Positions 57,247 to 64,000 of a DNA stretch of 64,000 bases are shown here, piece by piece. Position numbers and translations under genes: made by a program. Within the stretch, counting starts at the first letter, position 1. Each line of letters begins with the position of its first letter. This DNA is from Mesorhizobium carmichaelinearum (GTDB taxonomy: Bacteria; Pseudomonadota; Alphaproteobacteria; Rhizobiales; Rhizobiaceae): the NCBI RefSeq assembly GCF_900199455.1, contig NZ_FZQR01000010.1, positions 124,001 to 188,000 on the forward strand. Reading direction: 5' to 3'. The notes under the pieces are model-generated. The model saw only the letters and a list, made by a program, of their open reading frames with translations. It was not told the DNA's origin and searched no databases.

Positions 57247-58485
57247 ATGAGATCTCCCGACAATCAAGATGTCGAAATGACCGCTCACAGCATCGTCCTG
57301 ACACGTAACAATGAATTTGGCGGCGCTGCGGCAAGGGCGGTCGTTGCTGCCATGATCGCCGTCCTGTTTGCCGGCAGCACGGCATTGACCCCGCTCTACA
57401 TCATCTACAAGCAGGCGTTCGGTTTCTCCCAGATCACGCTGACCTTGATCTACGCCGTGTATGTGATCGGCAATCTTGCGGCGCTTTTAATCTTCGGCGG
57501 CTTGTCGGATGTAATCGGCCGCCGGCCGGCTGCCTTGGCGGCGATGGGCGTGGCGGTCGTCAGTACGTTGCTTTTCCTGTTCGCCGAAAATGTTGCGTGG
57601 CTCGACGCCGCACGGATCCTGATGGGCCTGGCGATCGGTGTCGGTACGGGAACCGGCACGGCATGGCTGACCGAACTGATCGCGACCAGCGACAAATCGC
57701 GTGCTGCCACGATTGCCACCAGCACCAATTTCCTAGGTCTCGGACTTGGCGCGCTGGGAGCGGGCCTGCTGGCCGAATATGCGCCATGGCCGCTCAGGCT
57801 GACCTTCGTTGTCAATCTGGCTGTGCTTGTCCTTGTCGCCCTATTGATCCTGCGCACGCGCGAGACCGTTTCACGACCAGGGAAACTGGCTGATATTTCG
57901 ATGCGGCCCAAGCTTTCTGTGCCTGGCAACCTTCGAGCCCGCTTCGTGGCGCCTGCGGTGACCGGCTTCGGAGCCATGGCACTGGTCGGTTTTTATGCAG
58001 CACTTGCGCCGAGCATCCTGGCCCAGCAGCTCAAGGTGACCAACCATGCCGCAGCTGGCGCGGTGTTCTTCGAACTGACAATCGTGGCCGCCGTGACCAT
58101 TTTGGCGACGACGCGGCTCTCGAGCCGTGTCACCATGCTTACGGCGTTGGTCTTGATCATCCCCACCGTTGGATTGATTGTAGCGGCACAATTCTTCGGC
58201 TCTATGGCCATCATGATCATCGCCACGGCCTGCTGCGGCGTGGCGTCGGCGCTTGGCTATCGCGGCGGTTTGCAAGTGGTCAACCAGATTGCGCCTGCCG
58301 ACAGGCGCGCCGAAGTGGTGTCGGCCTTTTTCATCTGCTGCTTTTGCGGCAACGCGCTGCCGGTCATCGGTATCGGCATTCTATCGAATTGGACCACCGC
58401 GACGACGGCTAGTCTGGCCTTTGCCTGCATGATCACGGTCTTTTCCCTGGTGGCTCTCGCTTTCGGCGCGAAGCATGCGCGATAG
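57247..58485 (+). CDS. Major facilitator superfamily transporter
   Basis: 412 residues from ATG 57247; a later ATG at 57277 is possible and neither ribosome site is strong. Twelve membrane helices by hydrophobicity. The MFS loop 2-3 motif appears as GGLSDVIGRRPAALAAMGV, and DAARILMGLAIGVGTGTGTA is the helix 4 stretch of drug:proton antiporters. Exported substrate unknown. Divergent from the TMEM175-like gene with 123 bases between. Confidence 0.88.
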   Translation: MRSPDNQDVEMTAHSIVLTRNNEFGGAAARAVVAAMIAVLFAGSTALTPLYIIYKQAFGFSQITLTLIYAVYVIGNLAALLIFGGLSDVIGRRPAALAAMGVAVVSTLLFLFAENVAWLDAARILMGLAIGVGTGTGTAWLTELIATSDKSRAATIATSTNFLGLGLGALGAGLLAEYAPWPLRLTFVVNLAVLVLVALLILRTRETVSRPGKLADISMRPKLSVPGNLRARFVAPAVTGFGAMALVGFYAALAPSILAQQLKVTNHAAAGAVFFELTIVAAVTILATTRLSSRVTMLTALVLIIPTVGLIVAAQFFGSMAIMIIATACCGVASALGYRGGLQVVNQIAPADRRAEVVSAFFICCFCGNALPVIGIGILSNWTTATTASLAFACMITVFSLVALAFGAKHAR

Positions 58486-58528
58486 ATCGCCGACAGTTCG
58501 GCGTCGCCAGCGTCAATGAAGTGAACTT

Positions 58529-60001
58529 TCAACCGTTCGGCGTTTCAGGCGCCATGTTGGCGCGCCCACGTGGCACGCCGAGCCCGGTGTCCGGCGGCTC
58601 GCCGGCGGCCGGCCTGTTCTCGATCATGTGCAAGCTGCGCCAGCCGCCGAAACGATAATAGGCCGCTGCCAGCACCAGCGAGGTGATCGAGCCGGCCGGG
58701 AAACTCCACCACAACGCTTCCTCGCCGATCACGCCGCGCATGAAATAGGCAAAGCCGGTGCGCACGATGAGCACCGAAATCACCAGGATGATCAGCGGCG
58801 GCATCACCGCACCCGTGGCGCGCACGGTGGCGAACAGCACGATGGTGATGCCGAACAGGATGAACGACCAGGACGCGACCGTGTTGATGTGGGCGGCGAT
58901 GTCGATCGCCGCGCTGTCGCTGCTCAGGAACAGGCCGAGGATCGAGCGGTCGAAGAGCCACAGCAGCGCGACGAGCGCGCCGGTCAGGACCAGGTTGAAG
59001 CCGACGCCGGAGGCGGCGACGCGACCGATCCGGTCCCAGCGCCCGGCGCCGACATTCTGCGCCGCCATCGAGGAGACAGCCGCACCGATAGCGAGCGCCG
59101 GCATCTGGATGTAGGTCCACAGCTGCGCGGCGATGCCGTAAGCGGCGGCGACCTGCGACCCGTAGGAATTGACGATGCCCATCACCGTCAGGGCAGCGGC
59201 GGAGACGACGATCATCTGCAGCCCCATCGGCACGCCCTTGAAGACGATGATCCGCAGCAATGCCGGATCGGGGCGCAGCAAAGCGAGGTTGGCACCGGCC
59301 AGCCGCAACGGATGCTTGCGCGCATAGAGCACGACAAGGATGGCGATGACGCTCACCGTCTGGCCGATCAGCGTCGCGGTGGCGGAGCCGGCGATGCCAA
59401 GTTCAGGGAAGGGGCCGATGCCGCGGATCAGCAGCGGGTTGAGCACGATGTCGAGGACGACCGCCAGCGCCATGAAGATGAAGGGCGTGCGTGAATCGCC
59501 CGCACCGCGCAGCACGGTCATGACGAAGGACAGAAGGTTCATCATCGGCACGGCGACGAAGATGATGCGCAGATAGGAATGCGCCAGCGGCAAGGCGTCT
59601 GGCGGTGTGCCAAGGGTGTTGAGGATAGCGTCGACCCAGATCCAGCCGCAGACGGCGAAGACCACTGAGACCAGGAAGAAGAAGGTGGCGCTGGTGCCGA
59701 CGATGCGGCGCGCTTCGGGCAGGTCACGGGCGCCGACCGACTGCGCCACCAGGATGGTCGCCGCCATGCCGATGCCGAACACGGTGCCCAGGATCAGGAA
59801 CAGGACGAGGTTGGCGTTGGAGGTCGCGGTCAGCGCCGATTCACCGAGAAAGCGGCCGACCCAGACGGCATTGATCGACCCGTTGAGCGACTGCAGCACA
59901 TTCGAACCCAGCACCGGCAAGGCAAACAGCAGCAGCGTGCGCGGGATCGGGCCGCTGGTCAGGTCGCCGGTACGCCGACGCGCGGGCATTTTTTCGTCCA
60001 T
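58529..60001 (-). CDS. MATE family efflux transporter
   Basis: 490 residues from the ATG at 60001, the usual MATE length; the frame continues to a GTG at 60109 without support. Twelve helices in two related halves, with LFALPVLGSNVLQSLNGSIN and FKGVPMGLQMIVVSAAALTV opening the two halves and VLRGAGDSRTPFIFM as the family's most conserved loop. It exports cationic drugs or metabolites using H+ or Na+. Convergent with the MFS gene. Confidence 0.92.
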   Translation of the reverse strand: MDEKMPARRRTGDLTSGPIPRTLLLFALPVLGSNVLQSLNGSINAVWVGRFLGESALTATSNANLVLFLILGTVFGIGMAATILVAQSVGARDLPEARRIVGTSATFFFLVSVVFAVCGWIWVDAILNTLGTPPDALPLAHSYLRIIFVAVPMMNLLSFVMTVLRGAGDSRTPFIFMALAVVLDIVLNPLLIRGIGPFPELGIAGSATATLIGQTVSVIAILVVLYARKHPLRLAGANLALLRPDPALLRIIVFKGVPMGLQMIVVSAAALTVMGIVNSYGSQVAAAYGIAAQLWTYIQMPALAIGAAVSSMAAQNVGAGRWDRIGRVAASGVGFNLVLTGALVALLWLFDRSILGLFLSSDSAAIDIAAHINTVASWSFILFGITIVLFATVRATGAVMPPLIILVISVLIVRTGFAYFMRGVIGEEALWWSFPAGSITSLVLAAAYYRFGGWRSLHMIENRPAAGEPPDTGLGVPRGRANMAPETPNG

Positions 60002-60211
60002 GGCTGGCAACTCGGCAAAGGTGATCTGGATCCGTTCCACCATCATTGCCGATTCAACGGGGCAGGTCGATGCGGCGTTGGAAAGGTTGGCGGCGGTCTG
60101 CCGGCGCACCTTGATCTAATCATGTTCTCAAAGCCCCCGGAATGGGATATTGGTCCTTGGGGGCGTGGGGCCCGCATTCTTTGTCAGATCCTGTGAATTG
60201 CTGGGGGATTC

Positions 60212-61006
60212 ATGTCCGATAGTCCGCTGTTTTCCGAGCGCCTGAACCGGCGCGCCTTTCTCGGTGCATCCGCCTTGGGCGCGGCCTCTGTGGCCCTTTC
60301 GGCGTGCACCACGAGCGAGGTGGTGACGCCGCCGCCACCGGTGGCCGCGGCGCCACCCGACACGGCGTTCGGTGATACCGCAACCATGTACGCGGCGCGT
60401 ACCGACGAGGGCTATCAACTGCCGGCGATCCCGGTGGCCAAGCTCGATCCGAAATTCGTGCGCCAGATCGTGGCCGACCCGACCGGAGAAAAGCCCGGCA
60501 CCATCGTCGTCGATGTCTCCGAGCATTTCCTCTATCTGGTGCGCGACGGCGGCAAGGCCATCCGCTACGGCGTCAGCTTAGGGAAGGCCGGCTTCGGCTG
60601 GACCGGCAGCGCCGTTATCCAGGCGCGGAAGAAGTGGCCGGTGTGGACGCCGCCGCCCGAAATGATCAAGCGCCGGCCAGAGTTGGCGAAATTCAAGGAC
60701 GGCATGCCGCCCGGCCCGCAGAGCCCGCTCGGCGCCCGCGCGCTCTATCTCTTCCGCGACGGCAAGGACACGATGTACCGGCTGCACGGCACGCCGGAGT
60801 GGGATTCCATCGGCAAGAACGCATCGTCGGGCTGCGTGCGCTTCATGAACCAGGACATCATCGACCTCTACAGCCGCGTCAACGGTCCCGCACCGGTCTT
60901 CGTGCGTCCCAATCTGTCGGCTGCCGGCAAGATCATGGCCGTGTCGAGCAGGACGGCCGAGCCGATCGATGCGGGCGTGCCGAAGGACGCTGAGTTCTTG
61001 AAATAG
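60212..61006 (+). CDS. L,D-transpeptidase (YkuD domain), exported
   Basis: 264 residues. The N-terminus has a twin-arginine-like signal (LNRRAFLGASALGAASVALS) that ends in a lipobox (LSAC), so it is probably an anchored periplasmic protein. The YkuD domain follows: IVVDVSEHFLYLVRDGGKAI, and the catalytic motif with H192 in LHGTPEWDSIG and C208 in SSGCVRFMN. Such enzymes form 3-3 cross-links or attach proteins to the wall, a major cross-link type in rhizobia. GGGGGA stands before the ATG. Confidence 0.93.
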   Translation: MSDSPLFSERLNRRAFLGASALGAASVALSACTTSEVVTPPPPVAAAPPDTAFGDTATMYAARTDEGYQLPAIPVAKLDPKFVRQIVADPTGEKPGTIVVDVSEHFLYLVRDGGKAIRYGVSLGKAGFGWTGSAVIQARKKWPVWTPPPEMIKRRPELAKFKDGMPPGPQSPLGARALYLFRDGKDTMYRLHGTPEWDSIGKNASSGCVRFMNQDIIDLYSRVNGPAPVFVRPNLSAAGKIMAVSSRTAEPIDAGVPKDAEFLK

Positions 61007-61039
61007 GCGTCCTCATGGTCGGCCGTTTGAGGTCGTTGA

Positions 61040-61068
61040 GGCGGACGCGCCGGGCGCGCCCGCCTTTT
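61040..61068 (+). terminator. Terminator after the L,D-transpeptidase gene
   Basis: GGCGGACGCGCC and GGCGCGCCCGCC pair with one A-C mismatch around a very short loop, followed by TTTT. Confidence 0.75.
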
Positions 61069-61076
61069 GTATGCGA

Positions 61077-62546
61077 CTACTTCTTGGCAAGGCCGGGAAG
61101 CGTGACCTGATAGACCAGGAACATGGTGTCGACATTGGCGCCGCCATCGGCCTTGTAGGGCGCGCCGACCTGGAAGCCGTCCTGGGCAAGGAAGTCGTTG
61201 TCGTTGGCGACGAACAGGAAATAGTCGTCGGGCAGCTTCGGATCGAGCACGCTCGCCAGCGACATCGCCTCCCATTTCTCGGACAGGTTGTTGTGGTCGT
61301 TCGGCGCGCCATTGTGCAGACCGAAGCGATTGAGCTGCGCATTGTCGTTGATGTCGATGAACGGCGTCAGCTTGGCCGGCGTCACCGAGGGATCGAGCAC
61401 GCCCTTGGGGGCAACCGGCTTGTCGGCGGCGTCGAAGCTGCCGCCGGCAATATCGGTCGCGGCCGAAACGTCGACGACGAAGATCTGGCGCAGAAGCGAG
61501 GTGTCGCCCTTCACCCCCTGGCCGTTGCCGCTGTCGCGCGCCAGCATCAGGAAGGACGTGTCCGACAGTGCCACGATCTCGCTTTGCGCGGCGATCTTGG
61601 TCTTGCCCTTGGCGTCCTTGAACACCGGCAGCGGCACGACATGTTCATGCGCCAGCTTGAGATGGGCAAGGTCGGAGGCGTCATAGACCAGCGCCCTGGT
61701 GTTCTGCCGGGTCGAACCGGAATCGCCGCCATCCTGCCTTGTCGCCGACTGCAGCACGGCGATCAGGAACTTGCCGTCCGGCGTCATCGCCATGCCTTCC
61801 AGGCCCTGGTTGTTCTGGCGGCCGGTATCGGGATCCTTCGGGTCGGGCTCGGCAGCACCAGGGCCGGGATTGTCCGAGGAGAAATTCGGCTTGCCCTTGC
61901 GCATCGGCACCAGCGCCGCCGGCGGCTGGGTCGCTGACAGCAGTCGGCCTTGCGCCGAGAAGCGGTAGATGTTGGGGCCATATTCGTCGGAGATGAACAT
62001 CGAGCCGTCGGGCAGCCGCACGATCGCCTCGTTGTCTAGGGCGAGCTTGCCATTGGTGGCGACGGGCAGCATCGGCATGTCGCCGGCCGCGGCGCGCACA
62101 TCCGACAGCGGATCGAGACCGGTGGCGTCGGCGCCCTTGTCGTCGGTCAGCAGCATTGTGTCGGCCAGCGTCGCCTTGACTTCGGTCTGCTCTTGGCCCG
62201 CGGCGCCCAGTGCCGCCGGAGTGAACTCGATGCCGATCGTGTTGAGGCGTGGCCGGTAATCGGTGGTGCCGGCGACATTGTAGCCGCGATCCGGCAGCAG
62301 CCAGAGCGACCCCTTGTAGCTGCCCGCATCATGCGTCCAACTGGCGGTGTCGATCGCCATGCCGGAACCCGAGCCGAACGTCTCGCCGAACTTGTCGCGC
62401 TGAGCGGCCGGGATGCGGCCGACACCAACCAGGCCCTTGTTGACGAGGCCGCCGACGGTCGCGGTGCTGTCGGCGAGCGCCGGCGTCAAGGCGGTGAACA
62501 GGGCTAGCGCGACGCCGAGCGAGGCGGTTCGGTGCAGGTGTTTCAT
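61077..62546 (-). CDS. Exported phytase-like esterase domain protein (PF13449 type)
   Basis: 489 residues from the ATG at 62546, with AGAGGA upstream. Signal peptide ends LTALTPALADS. The fold is a beta-propeller-like esterase/phytase domain: FGSGSGMAIDTASWT, GSLWLLPDRGYNVAGTTDYRP, DGSMFISDEYGPNIYRF, EGMAMTPDGKFLIAVLQSAT and KWEAMSLASVLDPKLPDDYF. These match proteins called esterase-like activity of phytase, whose substrates are not firmly known. A degenerate Pho-box-like sequence (62659-62676) lies 113 bases upstream. Confidence 0.87.
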   Translation of the reverse strand: MKHLHRTASLGVALALFTALTPALADSTATVGGLVNKGLVGVGRIPAAQRDKFGETFGSGSGMAIDTASWTHDAGSYKGSLWLLPDRGYNVAGTTDYRPRLNTIGIEFTPAALGAAGQEQTEVKATLADTMLLTDDKGADATGLDPLSDVRAAAGDMPMLPVATNGKLALDNEAIVRLPDGSMFISDEYGPNIYRFSAQGRLLSATQPPAALVPMRKGKPNFSSDNPGPGAAEPDPKDPDTGRQNNQGLEGMAMTPDGKFLIAVLQSATRQDGGDSGSTRQNTRALVYDASDLAHLKLAHEHVVPLPVFKDAKGKTKIAAQSEIVALSDTSFLMLARDSGNGQGVKGDTSLLRQIFVVDVSAATDIAGGSFDAADKPVAPKGVLDPSVTPAKLTPFIDINDNAQLNRFGLHNGAPNDHNNLSEKWEAMSLASVLDPKLPDDYFLFVANDNDFLAQDGFQVGAPYKADGGANVDTMFLVYQVTLPGLAKK

Positions 62547-62852
62547 GGACAATCCTCTTTCTGACAAAGCGTGCCGGAGCGGCCGAAGAACGAAAAAAGC
62601 TGAAAGAGGCGGTACATCGATGATGCCGCGCGCCCCCAAAGCGGTCTACGGCGCGAACATGATGCTTGCGTGACAGCGTGGCATGCCTGCTCACCGGCCT
62701 GTTTCGCGCGCCGACAAAAACGAGCGCCCACACCAACGAATTGATCCCCTCGCAAGGGTGTTGGTTTGGCCAGGCGAGGTGTGTTTTGCACCACTAGACA
62801 CTTATGTCCAGTGCGTATATGGTGCCGCTTCTGACAGACCGGGAGGGAAGCC
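62547..62852. other. 306-base divergent promoter region
   Basis: Lies between the phytase-like gene and the FAD oxidoreductase. No gene seen. It contains the possible half-degenerate Pho box at 62659-62676 and the block ACTAGACACTTATGTCCAGTG at about 62792-62812, where TAGACA and TGTCCA are loosely complementary and could be an operator. Confidence 0.4.
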
Positions 62853-64000
62853 TTGAAGCCGCATTATCGCGCAGTGGTTATCGGGGGTGGGGTGGTCGGC
62901 GCCTCGGTGCTCTACCATTTGACGCGGTTCGGCTGGTCTGACGTGGCGCTGATCGAGCGCGCCGAACTGACCGCCGGTTCGACCTGGCATGCGGCGGCCG
63001 GATTTCATGCGCTCAATGCGGATCCCAACGTCGCGGCGCTGCAGGATTACACCATCAACCTCTATCGCGAGATCGAGGCCGAGTCCGGCCAGGATATCGG
63101 CCTGCACATGACCGGTGGCGTCAACATCGCCAGCGATCCCCAGCGCTGGGAGTGGCTGAAATCGGCCTGGGCAGTGTTCCAGTCGGTTGGCATCGAAACC
63201 GCCCGGCTGGTGACGCCTGACGAAATCAAGGAAATCTGCCCGATCGTCGACGTCACAGGCGTGCTCGGCGGCCTCCACGATTCCAACGAGGGCCATCTCG
63301 ATCCCTACGGCACCACGCATGCTTATGCCGGCGCTGCGAAGAAGCGCGGCGCCGACATCATCCTGCGCAACCGCGTCGTCGAACTGAAAGCGCGTGCCGA
63401 CGGCAGCTGGGATGTCGTCACCGAACAGGGCACCATCGTGGCCGAGCATGTCGTCAATGCCGGCGGCTTGTGGGCAAAGCAGCTCGGCCGCATGGCCGGC
63501 GTCGACCTGCCGGTGACGCCGATGGAGCACCATTATTTCGTCACCGAAGACATTCCGGAGATCGCCGCACTCGACCGTGAGATCGGCATCGCCGTCGACC
63601 TCGACGGCTTTTCCTACCTGCGCCAGGAGCGCAAGGGCGTGCTGCTCGGCGTCTACGAGCAGAACCCGAAGCACTGGAACATGGATGGCGCGCCATGGGA
63701 CTATGGCATCGAGCTGATCCCGGAAGACATCGACCGCATCAGCCCGGAACTCGCCAAGGCGCATGAGCGCTTCCCCTGCCTGGCCACGGCCGGCATCCGC
63801 AAATGGGTCAACGGCGCCTTCACCTTTACCCCCGACGGCAACCCGATCGTCGGACCGGTGCGCGGCCTGAAAAATTACTGGGTCGCCTGCGGCGTCATGG
63901 CCGGCTTCAGCCAGGGCGGGGGCGTCGGCAAATCATTGGCCGAATGGATGATTTACGGTGAGCCGCAGGCCGACATCTTCGGCATGGACATTGCCCGCTA
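62853..64000 (+). CDS. FAD-dependent oxidoreductase, dimethylglycine/sarcosine dehydrogenase type (5' part)
   Basis: 382 complete codons, open to the window end. The start is TTG with GGGAGGGA four bases upstream. The dinucleotide site YRAVVIGGGVVGASVLYHL with IERAELTAGSTWHAAAG (a histidine-containing stretch that carries covalent FAD in relatives) and HVVNAGGLWAKQLGRMAGV place it in the DAO family. FTFTPDGNPIVGPV and MAGFSQGGGVGKSLAEW are typical of the enzymes joined to a C-terminal folate-binding GcvT domain, which would lie beyond the window. Likely demethylates glycine-betaine breakdown products. Confidence 0.85.
   Translation, partial: MKPHYRAVVIGGGVVGASVLYHLTRFGWSDVALIERAELTAGSTWHAAAGFHALNADPNVAALQDYTINLYREIEAESGQDIGLHMTGGVNIASDPQRWEWLKSAWAVFQSVGIETARLVTPDEIKEICPIVDVTGVLGGLHDSNEGHLDPYGTTHAYAGAAKKRGADIILRNRVVELKARADGSWDVVTEQGTIVAEHVVNAGGLWAKQLGRMAGVDLPVTPMEHHYFVTEDIPEIAALDREIGIAVDLDGFSYLRQERKGVLLGVYEQNPKHWNMDGAPWDYGIELIPEDIDRISPELAKAHERFPCLATAGIRKWVNGAFTFTPDGNPIVGPVRGLKNYWVACGVMAGFSQGGGVGKSLAEWMIYGEPQADIFGMDIAR

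Overview
The window looks like part of the chromosome of a high-GC alphaproteobacterium of the order Hyphomicrobiales, most like Mesorhizobium or a close relative. This rests on the complete division and cell-wall (dcw) cluster with a long-linker FtsZ, an alphaproteobacterial RNase P RNA just upstream of it, a betaine-lipid pair btaAB behind a Pho box, a dense set of GANTC (CcrM) sites in the dcw cluster, and short dispersed palindromic repeats of a kind common in rhizobia. The genus is inference; no 16S rRNA or tRNA gene was seen.

Layout. 1-2.4 kb: two peptidoglycan hydrolases on the minus strand (MltB-like transglycosylase, GH25 lysozyme-like lipoprotein), a heptamer repeat and a decayed tandem triplication of the GH25 3' end. 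2.6-6.8 kb: serine beta-lactamase-like hydrolase, a HigBA toxin-antitoxin pair, and btaA-btaB. 6.8-10.9 kb: a single-chain 5-oxoprolinase gene interrupted in frame by two copies of the same ~136 bp palindromic element. 11-13.8 kb: small lipoprotein, DjlA-like co-chaperone, AmpD-type amidase, SLT transglycosylase. 13.9-16.1 kb: rnpB, parD with a frameshifted parE, and a Cys/Met-metabolism PLP enzyme.

16.5-42 kb holds mraZ-rsmH-ftsL-ftsI-murE-murF-mraY-murD-ftsW-murG-murC-murB, a 303 bp gap rich in GANTC sites, ddl-ftsQ-ftsA-ftsZ, then lpxC, bamD, recN and ligA, all on the plus strand. Many junctions are four-base ATGA overlaps, so this is probably one or a few long transcripts that make lipid II, build the divisome, and then supply lipid A synthesis and outer-membrane assembly.

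42-64 kb is a mixed housekeeping and accessory region: DUF2461 protein, two short-chain dehydrogenases, AzlCD amino-acid exporter with a LysR regulator nearby, an M24B aminopeptidase, a ~1,010-residue autotransporter preceded by 650 bp without a gene, PrmA, a Sco1-like copper chaperone, CreA, a hexapeptide acyltransferase, an iron-permease-family protein, a TMEM175-like channel, MFS and MATE transporters, an L,D-transpeptidase, a phytase-like esterase and the 5' part of an FAD-dependent amine dehydrogenase cut by the window end.

The most notable signals are the paired in-frame palindromic elements in the oxoprolinase, the GANTC cluster before ddl-ftsQAZ, the textbook Pho box before btaA, the 59 bp-period triplicated lysozyme tail and the broken ParE beside an intact ParD. 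I found no CRISPR array, prophage, transposase or clearly new multigene system.
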